Positions 34,842 to 46,565 are shown, counted from the stretch's first letter. The stretch: 64,000 nt of DNA from Agrostemma githago (GCA_958450325.1 OY288239.1:57679049-57743048); one strand, 5' to 3'. Notes: generated by a model not told the origin, from the sequence alone. Numbers and translations: made by a program.

Positions 34842-34999
34842 ACTCGATCGAGTCATTGAGGGACTCGACCGAGTGCCTCTTAAAAAACCTTTCGGCTTCG
34901 ATTTTGAGGTGCCACTCGATCGAGTCTCGTATGACACTCGATCGAGTGCTCCTCGAGAAAAGTGTTCTGCCTCTGTTTTGGGGTGTCACTCGATCGAGT
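34842..34999 (-). repeat. Tat-2 downstream dyad cluster (five copies)
   Basis: ACTCG-AT-CGAGT at 34842, 34914, 34936 and 34988, and ACTCG-AC-CGAGT at 34863. The cluster lies about 0.8 kb downstream of TATA in element orientation, in the R/U5 part of the LTR. Confidence 0.75.
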
Positions 35000-35908
35000 G
35001 CCCCCTGTTCGAGGGATGACTCGATTTGTGATTCTCGAAAAAGCTTTTAATTTTTGAAAACCGATAATTCCGTTAAGTCGTTTAAAAATATGGCACAATT
35101 TATACCCGACTTAAAATTTTCAAAACTCGTAAATATTTGATATTCGACTACGAAATCGATATCCAATACTTAGAGCGATTGTTAGAAAAAAAGATGTTTT
35201 TAGAAATTGTTTTGAATCGAAATAGACCCCTCTACGTTGTATTGTCGTATTAGTCTTTTTAGGACTATGTGACGATAACTTCGGTATCAACGAGAATAGT
35301 TTTTGAAAACGTTTTGTTTGATTGATTCCTTTAGATCCAATATTCGACTATAGAGTCGATATCGAATCCTTAGAGACGACTCGTCATTGCTAATTACGAT
35401 AGTAATAATAATAATGATAATAGAAACGAAAACGACGATGATAGACGACGATAGACAACGGACGAGAGAAGAAGAAAGAAAGAAAAAAACGTGAGAAGGA
35501 AAGAGAAGAAGAGAGAAATCGGGATTTGAAACACTCTCAACCAACATGCTAATTTCGGTCTCGATTAGGAACTCACAGTAACGGCACTTGCGTAGAAGTA
35601 ACGAGAATATAGGAGGAGTTAAGGTGTTGTATTTTTGTATGGTTTTGCCCAAAATTGCTAGAGATTCAGGTTGTAACTTGACGTCGGGAATTATAGATGC
35701 TTGGATGTGTGAGCTATAGATGTTGTGAATTATTGATTTGTGAATTGATGTTGAATGTGGGGGTATTTATAGAATGAAACACCTCCACTCGGGATAGGAG
35801 ATACCCGGCATTTGGATAGGAAAGAGATTGCTTGCAAAGGAAGAAAGCAACGGTTGGGGTGAAGTGGGATTCCGTCCAAGGATCCGGTTTTCAGCTGGAA
35901 CAAGGGTC

Positions 35909-36014
35909 ACTCGATCGATTAGTGCACAGCACTCGATCGAGTGCCCGGTCTGATGCCAGATTTGGCTGTTTTTGTGGGCTCACTCAATCGAGTGGCCGGT
36001 CCACTCGATCGAGT
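35909..36014 (-). promoter_or_regulatory. Tat-2 U3 dyad cluster (four copies)
   Basis: ACTCGATCGATT 35909, ACTCGATCGAGT 35931, ACTCAATCGAGT 35982, ACTCGATCGAGT 36003; two perfect, two with one change. They sit about 140-240 bp upstream of TATA in element orientation. Confidence 0.7.
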
Positions 36015-36434
36015 GGGTTTGAGCCGGGTAGAAGTCTCCTTTTGGAGATCGATTTTTATCTTTAAGAATTTTGGTTGCTTAATCCTTCTCCATGGCTGAT
36101 TTTTGTGAAGAATTGGACTTCCAATTGTATTCCCGGATGCTTCATGACAGATTTTCTGTCTCGGAAATGTCTTTGACCGGGGTTTGACCCGGTCGCCAAA
36201 AGATGGTTTTGCCCTTGGTCTCGGTTTTGACCCAAATTAGTCTCATTTGACTGGAAACGACCCACTGGGCCTGAATTTGAGATCTGTTTTGTGAGATTTG
36301 TACTCCGCTAAAAGTTCGTGCCAATTATCCGAGTCTAAAATCGAGCGTATTAAGTCATGTTTACGTCCGATCATCATCGGGTGTTCTTTGGAAACTGCTA
36401 TAAACACCTGGCGGTCAAAGTGTGGGTGTCTACA

Positions 36435-36455
36435 AAGCCTCCACTCTGACTGAGG
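36435..36455 (-). other. Tat-2 polypurine tract
   Basis: The minus strand reads CAGTCAGAGTGGAGGCTT and then the LTR TGTAGACACC. It is the plus-strand primer site and supports the orientation. Confidence 0.8.
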
Positions 36456-36586
36456 CTTGGACAAGGCGTAAGTCAGAGTAGCTACCAGGGTAATCGAGGA
36501 TTAAGACCTGGTAGACTTCCGATCGGGTCGTTTATAGTCCATTAGACTTGCGTAAAAGGGCTCGCCAGCCATAAGCTAGAAATCAT

Positions 36587-36925
36587 ACCTGAGTTGATGC
36601 TAATAGCTTCGTGGGGGCTTGCCTAAGAAGCCTTGGGTGTGCCCGTTTGCAGACACATTCCGTCTTGGAGCTGCGCGGGAGCTTGCCAAGGAAGCTATGG
36701 GTGTGTCCGTTTGCAGACACATCCCGATTTAGAATTACGCGGGAGCTTGCATAAGAAGCTATGGGTGTGTCCGTTCGTAGACACATCCCTATTCAGAATT
36801 ACGCGGGAGCTTGCATAGGAAGCTATCGGTGTGTCCGTTCGCAGACACATCTCGATTCAGAATTACGCAGGATCTTGCTTAGGAAGCTATGGGTGTGTCC
36901 ATTCGCAGACACATCCCGATTCTTT
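36587..36925. repeat. 64-bp tandem repeat, five units
   Basis: AGACACAT recurs at 36651, 36715, 36779, 36843 and 36907, an exact 64-bp period. The unit holds GGGAGCTTGC, AAGCTATGGGTGTGTCCGTT and GCAGACACATCC. It lies 150-490 bp inside the 3' LTR. Frames across it are repeat-driven and not genes. Confidence 0.93.
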
Positions 36926-39200
36926 AGTAGAATGTCACCTAGGCTTTCCACTGGGGAGTTTTTGCGAGGAGACTTCCTTCTCGAGTCTGGGTGTACCTGT
37001 ATGGTGCCGACACATAGCAATTCGTATGTAACATTTAGGCAAAACACCGACTCACGCTGGGGAAGTAAAAACTTGATGTTCCTTTGGGAAGCACAAGCTG
37101 GTACCTGAAATGTTAGATATATAGGCAGAAATAGCAAAAATAGCAGATAGCAAGATAGCATACAGGAAATGTAGTTAGCATCTATAGACTGGCTTGCGCT
37201 GGGGAAAATGATTTCTGCTTAATTTTGAAATCGAAGTCCTGAAAGCAACTCACGTGCTAGGAGATAGGTTTTTAAAAATTGAATGGGGTAGAAAAGAAAT
37301 TTGTTGTTTAAATAGACCAAAATTTGACCTTGTCGAAAAGGATTTTCTCAAATGGTTAAGTTTTGCAAATTTTCAAAGCAAGAATTTGAAGAGAGAGGCC
37401 TACTGACAGACTCGGCTTTGGACGCGATAGGACCAGTTGACAGACACGAACTAGACTCTCTTAAGGGTTGGACCGTGACTCAGTAGGGGGGTGGGCCACC
37501 TAAGACAACAAGACTCTTAAGTTGCGCTCTTCCGTAGCCTAGGCGAGTGACAACATGGTCGAATCCTCGGAATGGGAAAGATATGTATTTTGTAATGACA
37601 GGAGTCAGTAGTAGCAATGTTGTAGACTGGTGTTCTTTTGAATATTTTTTTTGGGAGGTATACTCCCTAAGTGGATGTCGCTTCGAGTCCCTGATGGATT
37701 CTTGTCTTCGACTGAGCCGAGTACTAGGACACACTGTAGAAAGGAGGCTAGATTTTGAAAGTATTTGGATTATGTGAGTAGATGGAAAACTTCTGCCTAG
37801 AAGAAGCCCCCAGGACATCAAAGCAAACTGTTGAGAACATGACAGTGTCGTGACCGGAATGATGGTGCTTTTTGAATGTGTGTCAATGCGGGTGGTTGTG
37901 CCTCTGTTAAAAGGCTACCTACGTATTCACGTGCGGTGAAATCAAACCAAGCCGTAGTTCAGTGTTGAAAGATATATTATGGTGCCTAGTTTATTAGTGC
38001 TTTGTGTATAACTAGCTATAACGATGGTGTAAGCTAAGTGCATTCCCAATGATGTCTTGATCAAAGGGCTAGAATAGTTAGGATGTTGATCATGTGTCTG
38101 TGAGCATTCTCTGGGGTAGCCCCCAGAGGTGGTGTGAACTATTTGGGCATGTTCCATGCCGACCGCAGGTTGAATTCCCGTGTTTGGGGCTGGTAACTGG
38201 TTTGGATGTTTTTGGAAATGTGGTGCTAGGTCGTAAGTGGCTTTGATGTTTTGACATCTGGAGCTTGATTTTGTGGAGCTAAGGCTTCGAGGGTAGGTAC
38301 CGTAATGTGGTAGGAAAGGGGAAGTCGAGTAAAAATGACTCGAACTTCGATCGGGGTAGGTTTGATAATACCAGGGATCTGATTTCCATGTCCGGCCCTA
38401 ATGGTTAAGGTATCCTATGGAGCTTGAATCCTTAAAATTCTGGGCTGTCTCCAGCCTAGGTCTCGAGAAGGTCTTGAGGGTTGTAACGTAGGAAGGCTAG
38501 ATGTGGTGTTAGCTGACCAACTAGATTGTTTCTCCCTTTTTTTGATGGTATAATTTTGAATTGACCGTACCCCGGTCAAAGGACTTTCACTCGGGTTGAT
38601 CGTTGACCACGGTCATGGGTATTTGAATTTTTTTTGGTTGGTTGACCTCTTAGCCCCGGTCATGGGTGCCTTTTTTTTTATGATGGCCTGTTTTTTTTTA
38701 TTTCGGCCTTTTGCTTTTTCTTGGACTTTTGCCTTTTTTTGTCCTTTTTTTGTTCTTGTTGGTCAGCCTAACACCTAAGGTAGGGATCGGTTAGTCTTAT
38801 TGGAGGGGTGTTTATTGTGGGAAATGGGCTTGCCTCCCGTCTTAAACCCAAACTAGGAGACTACCTAGATTTGTCATAGGATTCGATACCGCTCCTGCTA
38901 GGGGTAGTTATGTGGCTTTCTACGTCAGACATGGAACAGGTAAAGGAAAACACGGGTCTCAATTTCCTGCAGTCATTATAGATGTGCCAATAGTCACGTG
39001 CATGTGCTCACTGTGTACGATGGTGTTCATCATGTTCTCGAAAACACATGAGAAATAGAAAAGCTTATTTTATTGAATTTTGAAATGAGGACATAATACA
39101 GCTGACTCTGATTCTGACTTTGAAATGGAAAGAAATAGAACACCCTAGACTCGGACTCAGACTCGGACTTAAACCAAATCTAGACTCTTGGATGAGGTTG
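36926..39200 (-). other. Tat-2 interior, non-coding
   Basis: No domain in any frame. 37890-38960 is similar in reverse to the Tat-1A block (23370-24290), including the TACGTAGG motif near 37917-37924. T-rich stretches at 38530-38760 (TTTTTTTGG runs) give compositional frames only. Confidence 0.6.
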
Positions 39201-39530
39201 TCAGTAGTCTTCGGTTTCTAAGGACTCAAGTGGATGTCCAGTATAGCCTTCGGTTGAAGCTTCACCCAGATCTTCATTATGTCGAAGATTATCATCAACC
39301 CTAGTGCCCATTTCAGATAAAGTGGCGAAGTTGGGTATGATAACATACCGGAGATGGACCCGGTAGGAAGGGAGGAGGTTCTTGACAAAGGCCTCCACTA
39401 AAGTTTTTTCATAGGGCTTCTCCCCCAGCTTCACGCTTTCGGCCCTCCAGCGTTGGAGGTATTTGGTGAAGCCTTCTTTGGGCTCCTGGGCCATGACTTC
39501 TAGGGTCCGCATGGTGAGTGCTGGTGGCGA
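39201..39530 (-). pseudogene. gag: Tat gag fragment
   Basis: Minus-strand frame with TMRTLEVMAQEPKEGFTKYL, RWRAESVKLGEKPYEKTLVE, FVKNLLPSYRVHLRY and MGTRVDDNLRHNEDLGEA. It corresponds to the second half of the Tat gag core: compare QNEKEGFSEFLTRWRKV and FINNLRPPYASHLRY in Tat-1A. The first half of gag and the whole leader are missing: the fragment joins directly to a 13-base piece of PBS (39534-39546). It would have contributed to the particle shell. It has no zinc knuckle before its stop. It could belong to either of the two Tat subfamilies meeting here. Confidence 0.8.
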
Positions 39531-39533
39531 TTT

Positions 39534-39546
39534 GTGGAGTCGCCAC
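39534..39546 (-). other. Truncated Tat primer binding site
   Basis: The minus strand reads TGGCGACTCCACA; a full Tat PBS would continue TGGGGA. The deletion that joined PBS to gag begins inside it. Confidence 0.6.
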
Positions 39547-39722
39547 CGAGTCAATTATGGGGACTCGAAAACCGTTCAAGTCAACTTTGATCCTTAGCCG
39601 ACTCAAAGCTGAGGGGCAGGGGACGTAAAGATAAAGACTTGTACCCTTAAGCACTCCATGCCTGGAATGACTCTCATTGCCAATGGTTTTGGACATCCGG
39701 AAACCGTCGATTCTGAGTAAGG
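39547..39722 (-). repeat. Tat-1E LTR, 3' end part
   Basis: Minus-strand LTR end (AAACCATTGGCAATGAGAGTC; GTTTCCGGATGTCC) that continues at 49981 beyond the Tekay-type insertion. TAAGG at 39718-39722 is next to the insertion. Confidence 0.8.
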
Positions 39723-42700
39723 TGTAACACCCCTGATTTTAAAAATTTGAATTAATTTAAAGTTATGTTCGTATTTTTATTTGTTTTACGATTTAACTCG
39801 CAATTCTTAAAATTATTATAAAATGAATTTATCGTTTGATCATTTCAAACTCCTAAAATTCTATTTGTCTCGGAAACTCTTCTTATGTTTAAAACATAAT
39901 TTATTTATATTTCGATTTATTTTATACACTTAATTTAATTCTTATCGAAAATCTATTTCGACGATTTAAATTCTAAATTCTTTTTATTTATTTTTATTTA
40001 AGCTCGAATTTCTATTGTTGGCTCGATGTTCATTTATATTAAGTTTCGTCAAAACATTTATAACCTTTCCTCGAGAAACCAATTTAATTCACTTTATCGA
40101 ATTTTTTTTATTTATCGGGAAATACTATTTCATCGTCTAATTATTTATTTCTATAAGCTTCGTTTTTGTATCGAATACTTTATCCACTCATTTTTTTTGA
40201 AGGTCCGATTATTTATTAAATTTTATTAATTCGTCTTAATTTAGTTAACTCGTTACGGCATTCGTTTAATCCGTATTTCTAACCCGATTCATTTAATTAA
40301 GCTTCATTCATTTCCCCTTTTTTTTTTATTAGTGTACGTTCCCCTATTCTTTTTGCCTGCCTTGTCCACCGCATCAACCCACTTTATTTACTTTCTTCCC
40401 CCTTCCCATATTTATTCCACCATTTCTCCCTTTCATTCATTCCCTCACTTACTGATTCTTTCCCCTTTTCCTTTATGTTTCCTCTTCTTCGTTCCTTCCC
40501 TTCTCTTCCTTTTCTTCATATATATTGCTCTTGTTGCTGTATTTGTCGTTGAGCCTTCTCCGTTTGTCTTCTTCCCCTGTCTGGTGTTGCAACTTCGGCC
40601 AACCATTTCTGTTTTCCCTGTACGTTGCTGCCACCGCTGCTGTTGTTCTGTTTTGTTACCGCTGTACAGGTGTCACTGTTGTTGCTGCTGCTATCACGTA
40701 GTTGTTGCTTCTACTGCTACTGTGATTTTGTCCGCTTCTTCTTCTCCGTTTCCGTCTTCTTCTTCTGCTTCGTTGTTGCGGTCTTCGTCATCGGAACTCG
40801 GTGTGCAATTCGTTTTCATCTTCTTCCTCCTCTTCTCCTTCTTTTTCCTCCTTTCGTTTGTTGCGTTTGCTGCTACTATACCGCCTTTGTTATGGTTCTA
40901 TGTTGCTGCAGTTTTGGCCGTTGTTTGTTGTTGTTGTTGTCGTCTTCTTTGCTCGTCGTTTCTGATGTGTTTTCCCCTGTTCTTGTTCCTCTGTTTACCG
41001 TCGGTTCCAAGATTGGGTTGGTATCGTCTCAAGGTAACTTTAGGAAGTTACTCGATTTTATATCGTATATTTGAGTATTAGTATGTAGTAAATATTTTAA
41101 CATCGGTTTTCTAATTCTAGCTATATATTATTGCTAATTAAATTTTTTTTTTAAAATCATATGCCTTATTAATATTTTTACGACTTTCGATATCATTTTA
41201 TAAATCGTTAGTAATTTTATTATTAATGATCGTTATAATATTTTATTGGTTATCGTGACACTAGTAACTAAATAATAACGATTTCATATTTCCTTCATAT
41301 TTCATTAATTTATAATTTTAACTCAAAATCGTATTTTTATATTATAATCGAGATTTTTATACTTGTTTAATAAACTAATTTCGTTTTACGACTTATATCA
41401 ATAAATGAGAAAATAGTCGATTTTGTTTTAAATACATTTTTAGTCGAGACTATTTGCCCTAATAATTTCTCATTTGTCTACGATTGATTTTTTTTAGTAA
41501 AATCAGTATTATTTATTGATAAAATGTATTTGCTGATACTAATTTGAAAGCCTTATAAAATCTCGTTTAATTTTTAAAATTCGTCGACTCAATTAATTTT
41601 GATATCATTTTCTTAAAACTCCCTGTTTCCGAAAATTTATAGTTTTAACTCGATTTTCTAATTATTTATAAAATACTAAATATTGACTTATTATACTTTA
41701 CTTATGTTTTGCGTAACGAATTTAGAAATATATTAAAGTTACGATAACGACGATAATAATAAAATGTTAATTTTGTTAGAAATGCTATTTCTATACATTT
41801 CACTTATTTTAATTACTTAAGTATTTTCTATAAGACTATTTCTATTTAAGTAAGTTTCTATTTATAGAAAGTTTCCCTTTTGTATAAAATGTTTATTCCT
41901 TTTATCTTCATATGATTATAATGATTATTTATTCTCAATATCGTTAATGGCTTGTTTTGGAGTTATGGAATAAGGACAAGTGTGGGGTTAGAGTAATATA
42001 GTCTGGGATGTACGCTTTTACCATCAACTATAAAGCACAGTGTGCCCATTTGGGGCACATTTGGTCGTTGAACTGGGCGTAGTTTTGCCCAGGAGAGTGT
42101 GCATTGTGCCTTCAAGCAAGATATCGCATCGTGTTAGTCGCCGTCAGTTGAACTGGATACATTTGGTATCCAGGAGGGGTGTATACTACTTAAACCATGA
42201 CCTCACTGTATGCAGTTCTGTTATATTTGAGTTACCTAGTTGAAGACTGGATTCTGTTATGAGTTAAGTCTACAGTTCTCGAAGCTAATTTCCAGTATTA
42301 TCCTAGTGAAAGTCTAGCCTTGTGCACACTGATCGAATTTCCGTAACGCCATTTTTGAATATTATTTTTATTGATTAATTTTGTTTTGCAGGTTGGCAAA
42401 TGTTTTAAGTTTTCTTCGACAACTTATTTTTATTATATCGTTTTAATGTTTTCCATTTTAACTATTTTGATATAGTAATACTATTATTTTTTCCATATGA
42501 TATAATATGGCTGGGATAACATCCGAGTTACTCCCCATTGACGTGGCTGTTATGTTTATAACATGACAGGTATTTGCTGATGGTTTCGGGTGTGAGCTAG
42601 CGAGTAGCATGGATCCTATTCTTTCTTCATTTATGTAATTTATGAATTTGTATAAACCCGTTTGGAGATTTTCCTTTTAGCCCGTTTGTAAAAAAAGGCC

Positions 42701-42812
42701 TTTGTATTGACTAACCATTTCTTTTAATAAGATATAGTTAGTCAGTGTGTTTGAATCCCAACTCTACAGTGTTTCCGCCACTGTATTGCGTTAGAATTTA
42801 TAGGGGATTACA
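39723..42812 (+). repeat. Tekay-type 5' LTR
   Basis: TGTAACACCCCTGATTTT to GGGGATTACA. It includes a pyrimidine-rich, TTG/CTG-repeat stretch (40330-41000) giving long but meaningless frames, and three hairpins at 42041-42173 that are also present in the 3' LTR. Confidence 0.92.
42041..42173 (+). other. Triple hairpin module in the Tekay-type LTR
   Basis: Three stem-loops: TGTGCCC/GGGGCACA (42041-42059); CTGGGC/GCCCAG (42073-42092); CTGGATAC/GTATCCAG (42153-42173). The last two share the flanks GTTGAA before and GAG-G-GT after, but have different stems. The 3' LTR copy (49202-49334) keeps all stems; its one stem change leaves a G-U pair. Confidence 0.65.
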
Positions 42813-42814
42813 GT

Positions 42815-42828
42815 TGGTATCAGAGCCC
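42815..42828 (+). other. Primer binding site, initiator tRNA-Met type
   Basis: TGGTATCAGAGCCC two bases after the LTR end; the usual chromovirus PBS. Confidence 0.93.
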
Positions 42829-45485
42829 TGTTGCTCCCGACGCTTACACTTGATTCTAGGAAAAATATCAGTAAATGATTTGAACATTAAATAAATATTA
42901 GTGAGAGATGCATGTTTTTGTAACTCAATGATTAGCATTGAATATTTGTTGCTTTTGTTGGAAGAAGATGAATGAACAAGATGCTGCTCCAGATCGGGAC
43001 AAGACCTGCTCAAACTCTCGATGCCTGTCGACTCGAGTGGACAACTTGGTGCTCCAAGAAAGATGCCAGTGGTGACTTTTCAGCCCCGGTTCAGTTTGCT
43101 TAAGCTACAGACCTGATGATCAAGAGTAGATTCCAGTTCCGTGACGGTGTAACAAACTCAGATATGAAATCGCTTTGGATCCTGATGGAACAACCCAAGA
43201 CTTGCGTGCTCGTTCCTCTGCAAGAAGATGAACTAATCCTTTTGGTTCCCTCGTGAACTTTAGAGGTCCAAACTTTCCCTTCTCGTCTTAGGTCTTTATC
43301 ATCTAGAATCATTGATTCTTTTCTTCCTGCTTCTGCCTTTTCCAATTCTTCTCTTATTTATTCTCATCTTCTTTCGCTTGATGAATCCTTGTTCTATTCT
43401 CCTACTTTACCATCTTCCCTCTTGAGATTCTTGGTTTGACTGAATTCCGTCTCAGTGAACCCCGTGAAAAGTTATAGATGTTTGAGATTTAATAAACCCT
43501 TGTTACCGGGTTTGAGGATTGTGAGTCTACCTTACCTTTTAAACAAGTAAGAAATTCTTGAGGATTGATTTGAATGGCAAATTATTGCTTGATGGAATTA
43601 GGATGATACCTTAGACACTGAACTTTGAGTTATAGGTTACTTTGACTATTTTGGAGTACTTAGAGTTGAATGATATTTTGGAGTAGTAAGGTAATGTCAT
43701 ATTTTGATGGTTACCTAGTACCTAGCTCTGAACCAAACTAAGTGTAACTGATAATATTACTTTGGGATTCTTACCTAACACTTATTTGATGGATGCAACG
43801 TGAATATTTGGGATCATAGAGTATTGTTTAAAGTGTTAGCCTGGGAGTTGTGCTACCATTAAAGGTTTTTCATTGTAGTAGTTAGTAATTTTGGCTGACA
43901 TAGATTGTCCTTGTTTCTTGAGGATTAGATCATTGATGTGTAAAGTTGTAACCTACGAACTTTGGAGTTGAGTGATCTGAACATGGATGAATTATTCAAA
44001 CCTTGAAGAAAAGAACTATCTTGCACAATCATAATTTGAGCTTATTGTGTTGTTTTGGAGAATACTATAATACAGATCATCTTATTGGGACTTTTAGTTT
44101 AGAACCTTAGACCAACGAGATTGTGGCTTCGTTGAGTTATTAAATAGTTTGTGGTTGCACCTTTGTGATTAGAAATTTGATGGATTTCTCCAAACCATTG
44201 TCGAACGACGTGTTTTGAAGATGTGAGTATCTGTTTTTTATATTGAGGTTGAGTATGCCTTAGGTTGGTGTACTTTCCTAACCCCTGCCTATTTATGGTG
44301 CAAAGAATATGTTGGTGATCATTTTTGAGGATTTTCATGCCTGGGCTTTGTTATATTGGTGGATCTTGTTAATGTTCCTTACTCGAGATATTTGGAGTAT
44401 ACTTTTAATTCAAACCTTATGAGCTTTGGATTTAGGAACCTTATCGATTGCGAGTTTGGGAGTGTTTTGATGACCGTTGGAATTTTTAATTGATGAGATT
44501 AGATTGTAAAACAATTGTGGATTAGTATCGTGTCGTTTGAACGATTGGATAATCACGTATGACATTTTGGGAGGTTGTGACTGAGTAGTACCACCTAGCG
44601 CCTAATGTTGGACTTAACGTATTTGATGCAAATTAGGAACCTTTGTTGTGGAAGTTGTACCAGGATTCTCGAGATGGTTATTTTATTCTCTAATTTTGAG
44701 AGCTCTAATTGACTTTCAACTTCGTTCCTCCCCTTAGCTTTTCTTAAATCTTGCTACTTCTTCTTCGGCCTTTCCCTTCGACTTCTTTATCGGGTTTGAA
44801 AATTTTTGTTATGATTTGTCGTGGACTCTGACTTAGTTTATCCGTTTACCATTTTCCCGAACCTATGTTACGAAAAGTGACTTTTTAAAATTTTGGGCTA
44901 TCGTGAAGTTTTAACATTTAAGTTATAAATTTCAAAACTTCGTTTTCGTTTGCGTTTTTGGTTGATAACATATATTTAGTCTTGTTTCAAAATGCCTTAA
45001 TAATTTATTTTAAAGTATTTCAAAATTGTTTCAAATTTCAATTTTCAAGCGTGTTTAAATTTTAAGAAAACTTTCATAATTGCTAATATTTTGATTTCAA
45101 ATTTTCGAAAAGCTTCGTATGTTAAGTTTTTATTTTATTGTTTAATTTCTTAATTAAAACGTTTTACCATTGTTTTGAAAATATTTGGGTACTCTTCCCC
45201 CTCGAGTTCGTTTACAAATATTATTCATCGTCATTATTTATAAAATAATTTTTAACTTGCGATTTTATTAATTTAAGTGATTTTAAACTTTGGAAATTGG
45301 CCCAACTCTTCTTGAAATAAATTTTGTATTCTATTTCGATTTCATATCACGTTTGAAGTTGTAAATTTTTTTAAAAAAAAAAACGAGATTGTGATGCGAG
45401 TTAAGCATTCTCATTTTGTTCAAGTGATATAACTTTGTTTTCCATTCTATCATTATCTTTTTTTAGTTTCGAGGACGAAACATCT
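42829..45485 (+). other. LARD interior, non-coding
   Basis: 2.66 kb with no frame carrying a domain on either strand. It holds TTGGAGT/TTGAGTGAT-type short words repeated loosely and an AT-rich end (44880-45420). Confidence 0.7.
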
Positions 45486-45501
45486 TTTTAGTGGGGAAGA
45501 T
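45486..45501 (+). other. Tekay-type polypurine tract
   Basis: TTTTTAGTGGGGAAGAT, after CGAGGACGAAAC, directly before the 3' LTR. Confidence 0.85.
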
Positions 45502-46005
45502 TGTAACACCCCTGATTTTATAAATGTAAATTAATTTAAAATTATGTTCGTATTTTTATTTGTTTTACTATTTAACTCGCAATTCTTAAAATTATTATAA
45601 AATGAATTTATCGTTTAATCATTTCAAACTCCTAAAATTCTATTTGTCTCGGAAACTCTTCTTATGTTTAAAACATATTTTATTTATATTTCGATTTATT
45701 TTATAAACTTAATTTAATTCTTATCGAAAATCTATTTCGACGATTTAAATTCTAAATTCTTTTTATTCATTTTTATTTAAGCTCAAATTTCTATTGTTGG
45801 CTCGAAGTTCATTTATATTAAGTTTTGTCAAAACATTTATAACCTTTCCTCGAGAAATCAATTTAATTCACTTTATCGAAAATGTATTTATTTATCGGGA
45901 AATATTATTTCATCGTCTAATTATTTATTTCTATAAGCTCCGTTTCCGTCTCGAATGCTTTATCAATTCATTTTATTTGAAGGTCCGATTATTTATTAAA
46001 TTTTA

Positions 46006-46565
46006 GGGATTTTCTACGTGGTACCCCTGAACTTTTTGTTTTTCTACCTGGTACCCCTACCATTTTTACATGTATACATGGTACCCTTGTACTTTACTAA
46101 AAGTTTCTTTGGTACCCAAAATTTTCTTATTATCTTTATTGGTACACCTAAACTTTTTTCCCGTCAAGATTTGGCAACAAATTACCTTTTTATGTTCAAG
46201 ATTAAAACTTAAAACGTCATTTAACATACCTACTTAACCAATAATTGAACTTAAACTAACAATTTTTTTCGTACTTGCAGTTATACTCCGAATCTAAAAG
46301 GATTAAATTTTTGATGTTATATTGTCAAATCAAATGATAACACCTAAATTAAGCTTAATTACTTGTTAATTATCTAAGTTAAATGATATTGAAGTCTTAA
46401 TCCTAAGCTAATAACATAATCTAACGACAAAACTGGATGGAAAAAAACTTTTGGGGCACTAGTTAAATTAATGGTAAACTTCAAGGGTACCATGTATAGA
46501 CATACAAAAGGTAGGGGTACCATGTAGAAAAGCGAAAAATATAGGGGTACCGCGTAGAAAATCCC
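46006..46565. mobile_element. Mutator-like MITE
   Basis: 560 bp with long terminal inverted repeats (over 100 bp, imperfect) starting GGGATTTTCTACG, and a 9-bp target duplication TAAATTTTA/TAAATGTTA (45997-46005, 46566-46574). The empty site is seen in the 5' LTR near 40217. Each TIR repeats CTACNTGGTACCCCT-like words two or three times. No transposase frame. A 9-bp duplication with long TIRs indicates a Mutator relative. Confidence 0.9.

Larger units (their letters stand above)
34080..36434 (-). repeat. Tat-2 3' LTR
   Basis: On the minus strand it runs from TGTAGACACCCACACTTTG (36434) to CATGTCCACA (34080), 2355 bp. It matches the solo LTR at 16282-18545. TATA near 35763-35772 (minus). U3 dyads ACTCG-N2-CGAGT at 35909-36014 and a second cluster of five at 34842-34999. 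The polypurine tract abuts at 36435, so the interior lies to the right. Confidence 0.9.

Noticed and set aside
35287..35652. 121-codon minus frame with a Ser/Ile/Val-rich stretch
   Set aside because: Sits in the transcribed part of the Tat-2 LTR over a purine-rich run; not kept in the solo LTR.
36587..36925. CRISPR-like array
   Set aside because: Units are contiguous without unique spacers, and this is plant DNA.
36583..37161. Repeated frames with VCRHIPS/SVRRHIS-like words
   Set aside because: Driven by the 64-bp repeat, which is not a multiple of three; the frames are interleaved and no domain is present.
40332..41081. 249-codon plus frame rich in Leu, Phe, Ser and Cys, with a partner at 46872-47405
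   Set aside because: It lies within the LTR and comes from a pyrimidine- and TTG/CTG-rich stretch. It is shifted and broken between the two LTR copies, with no domain.
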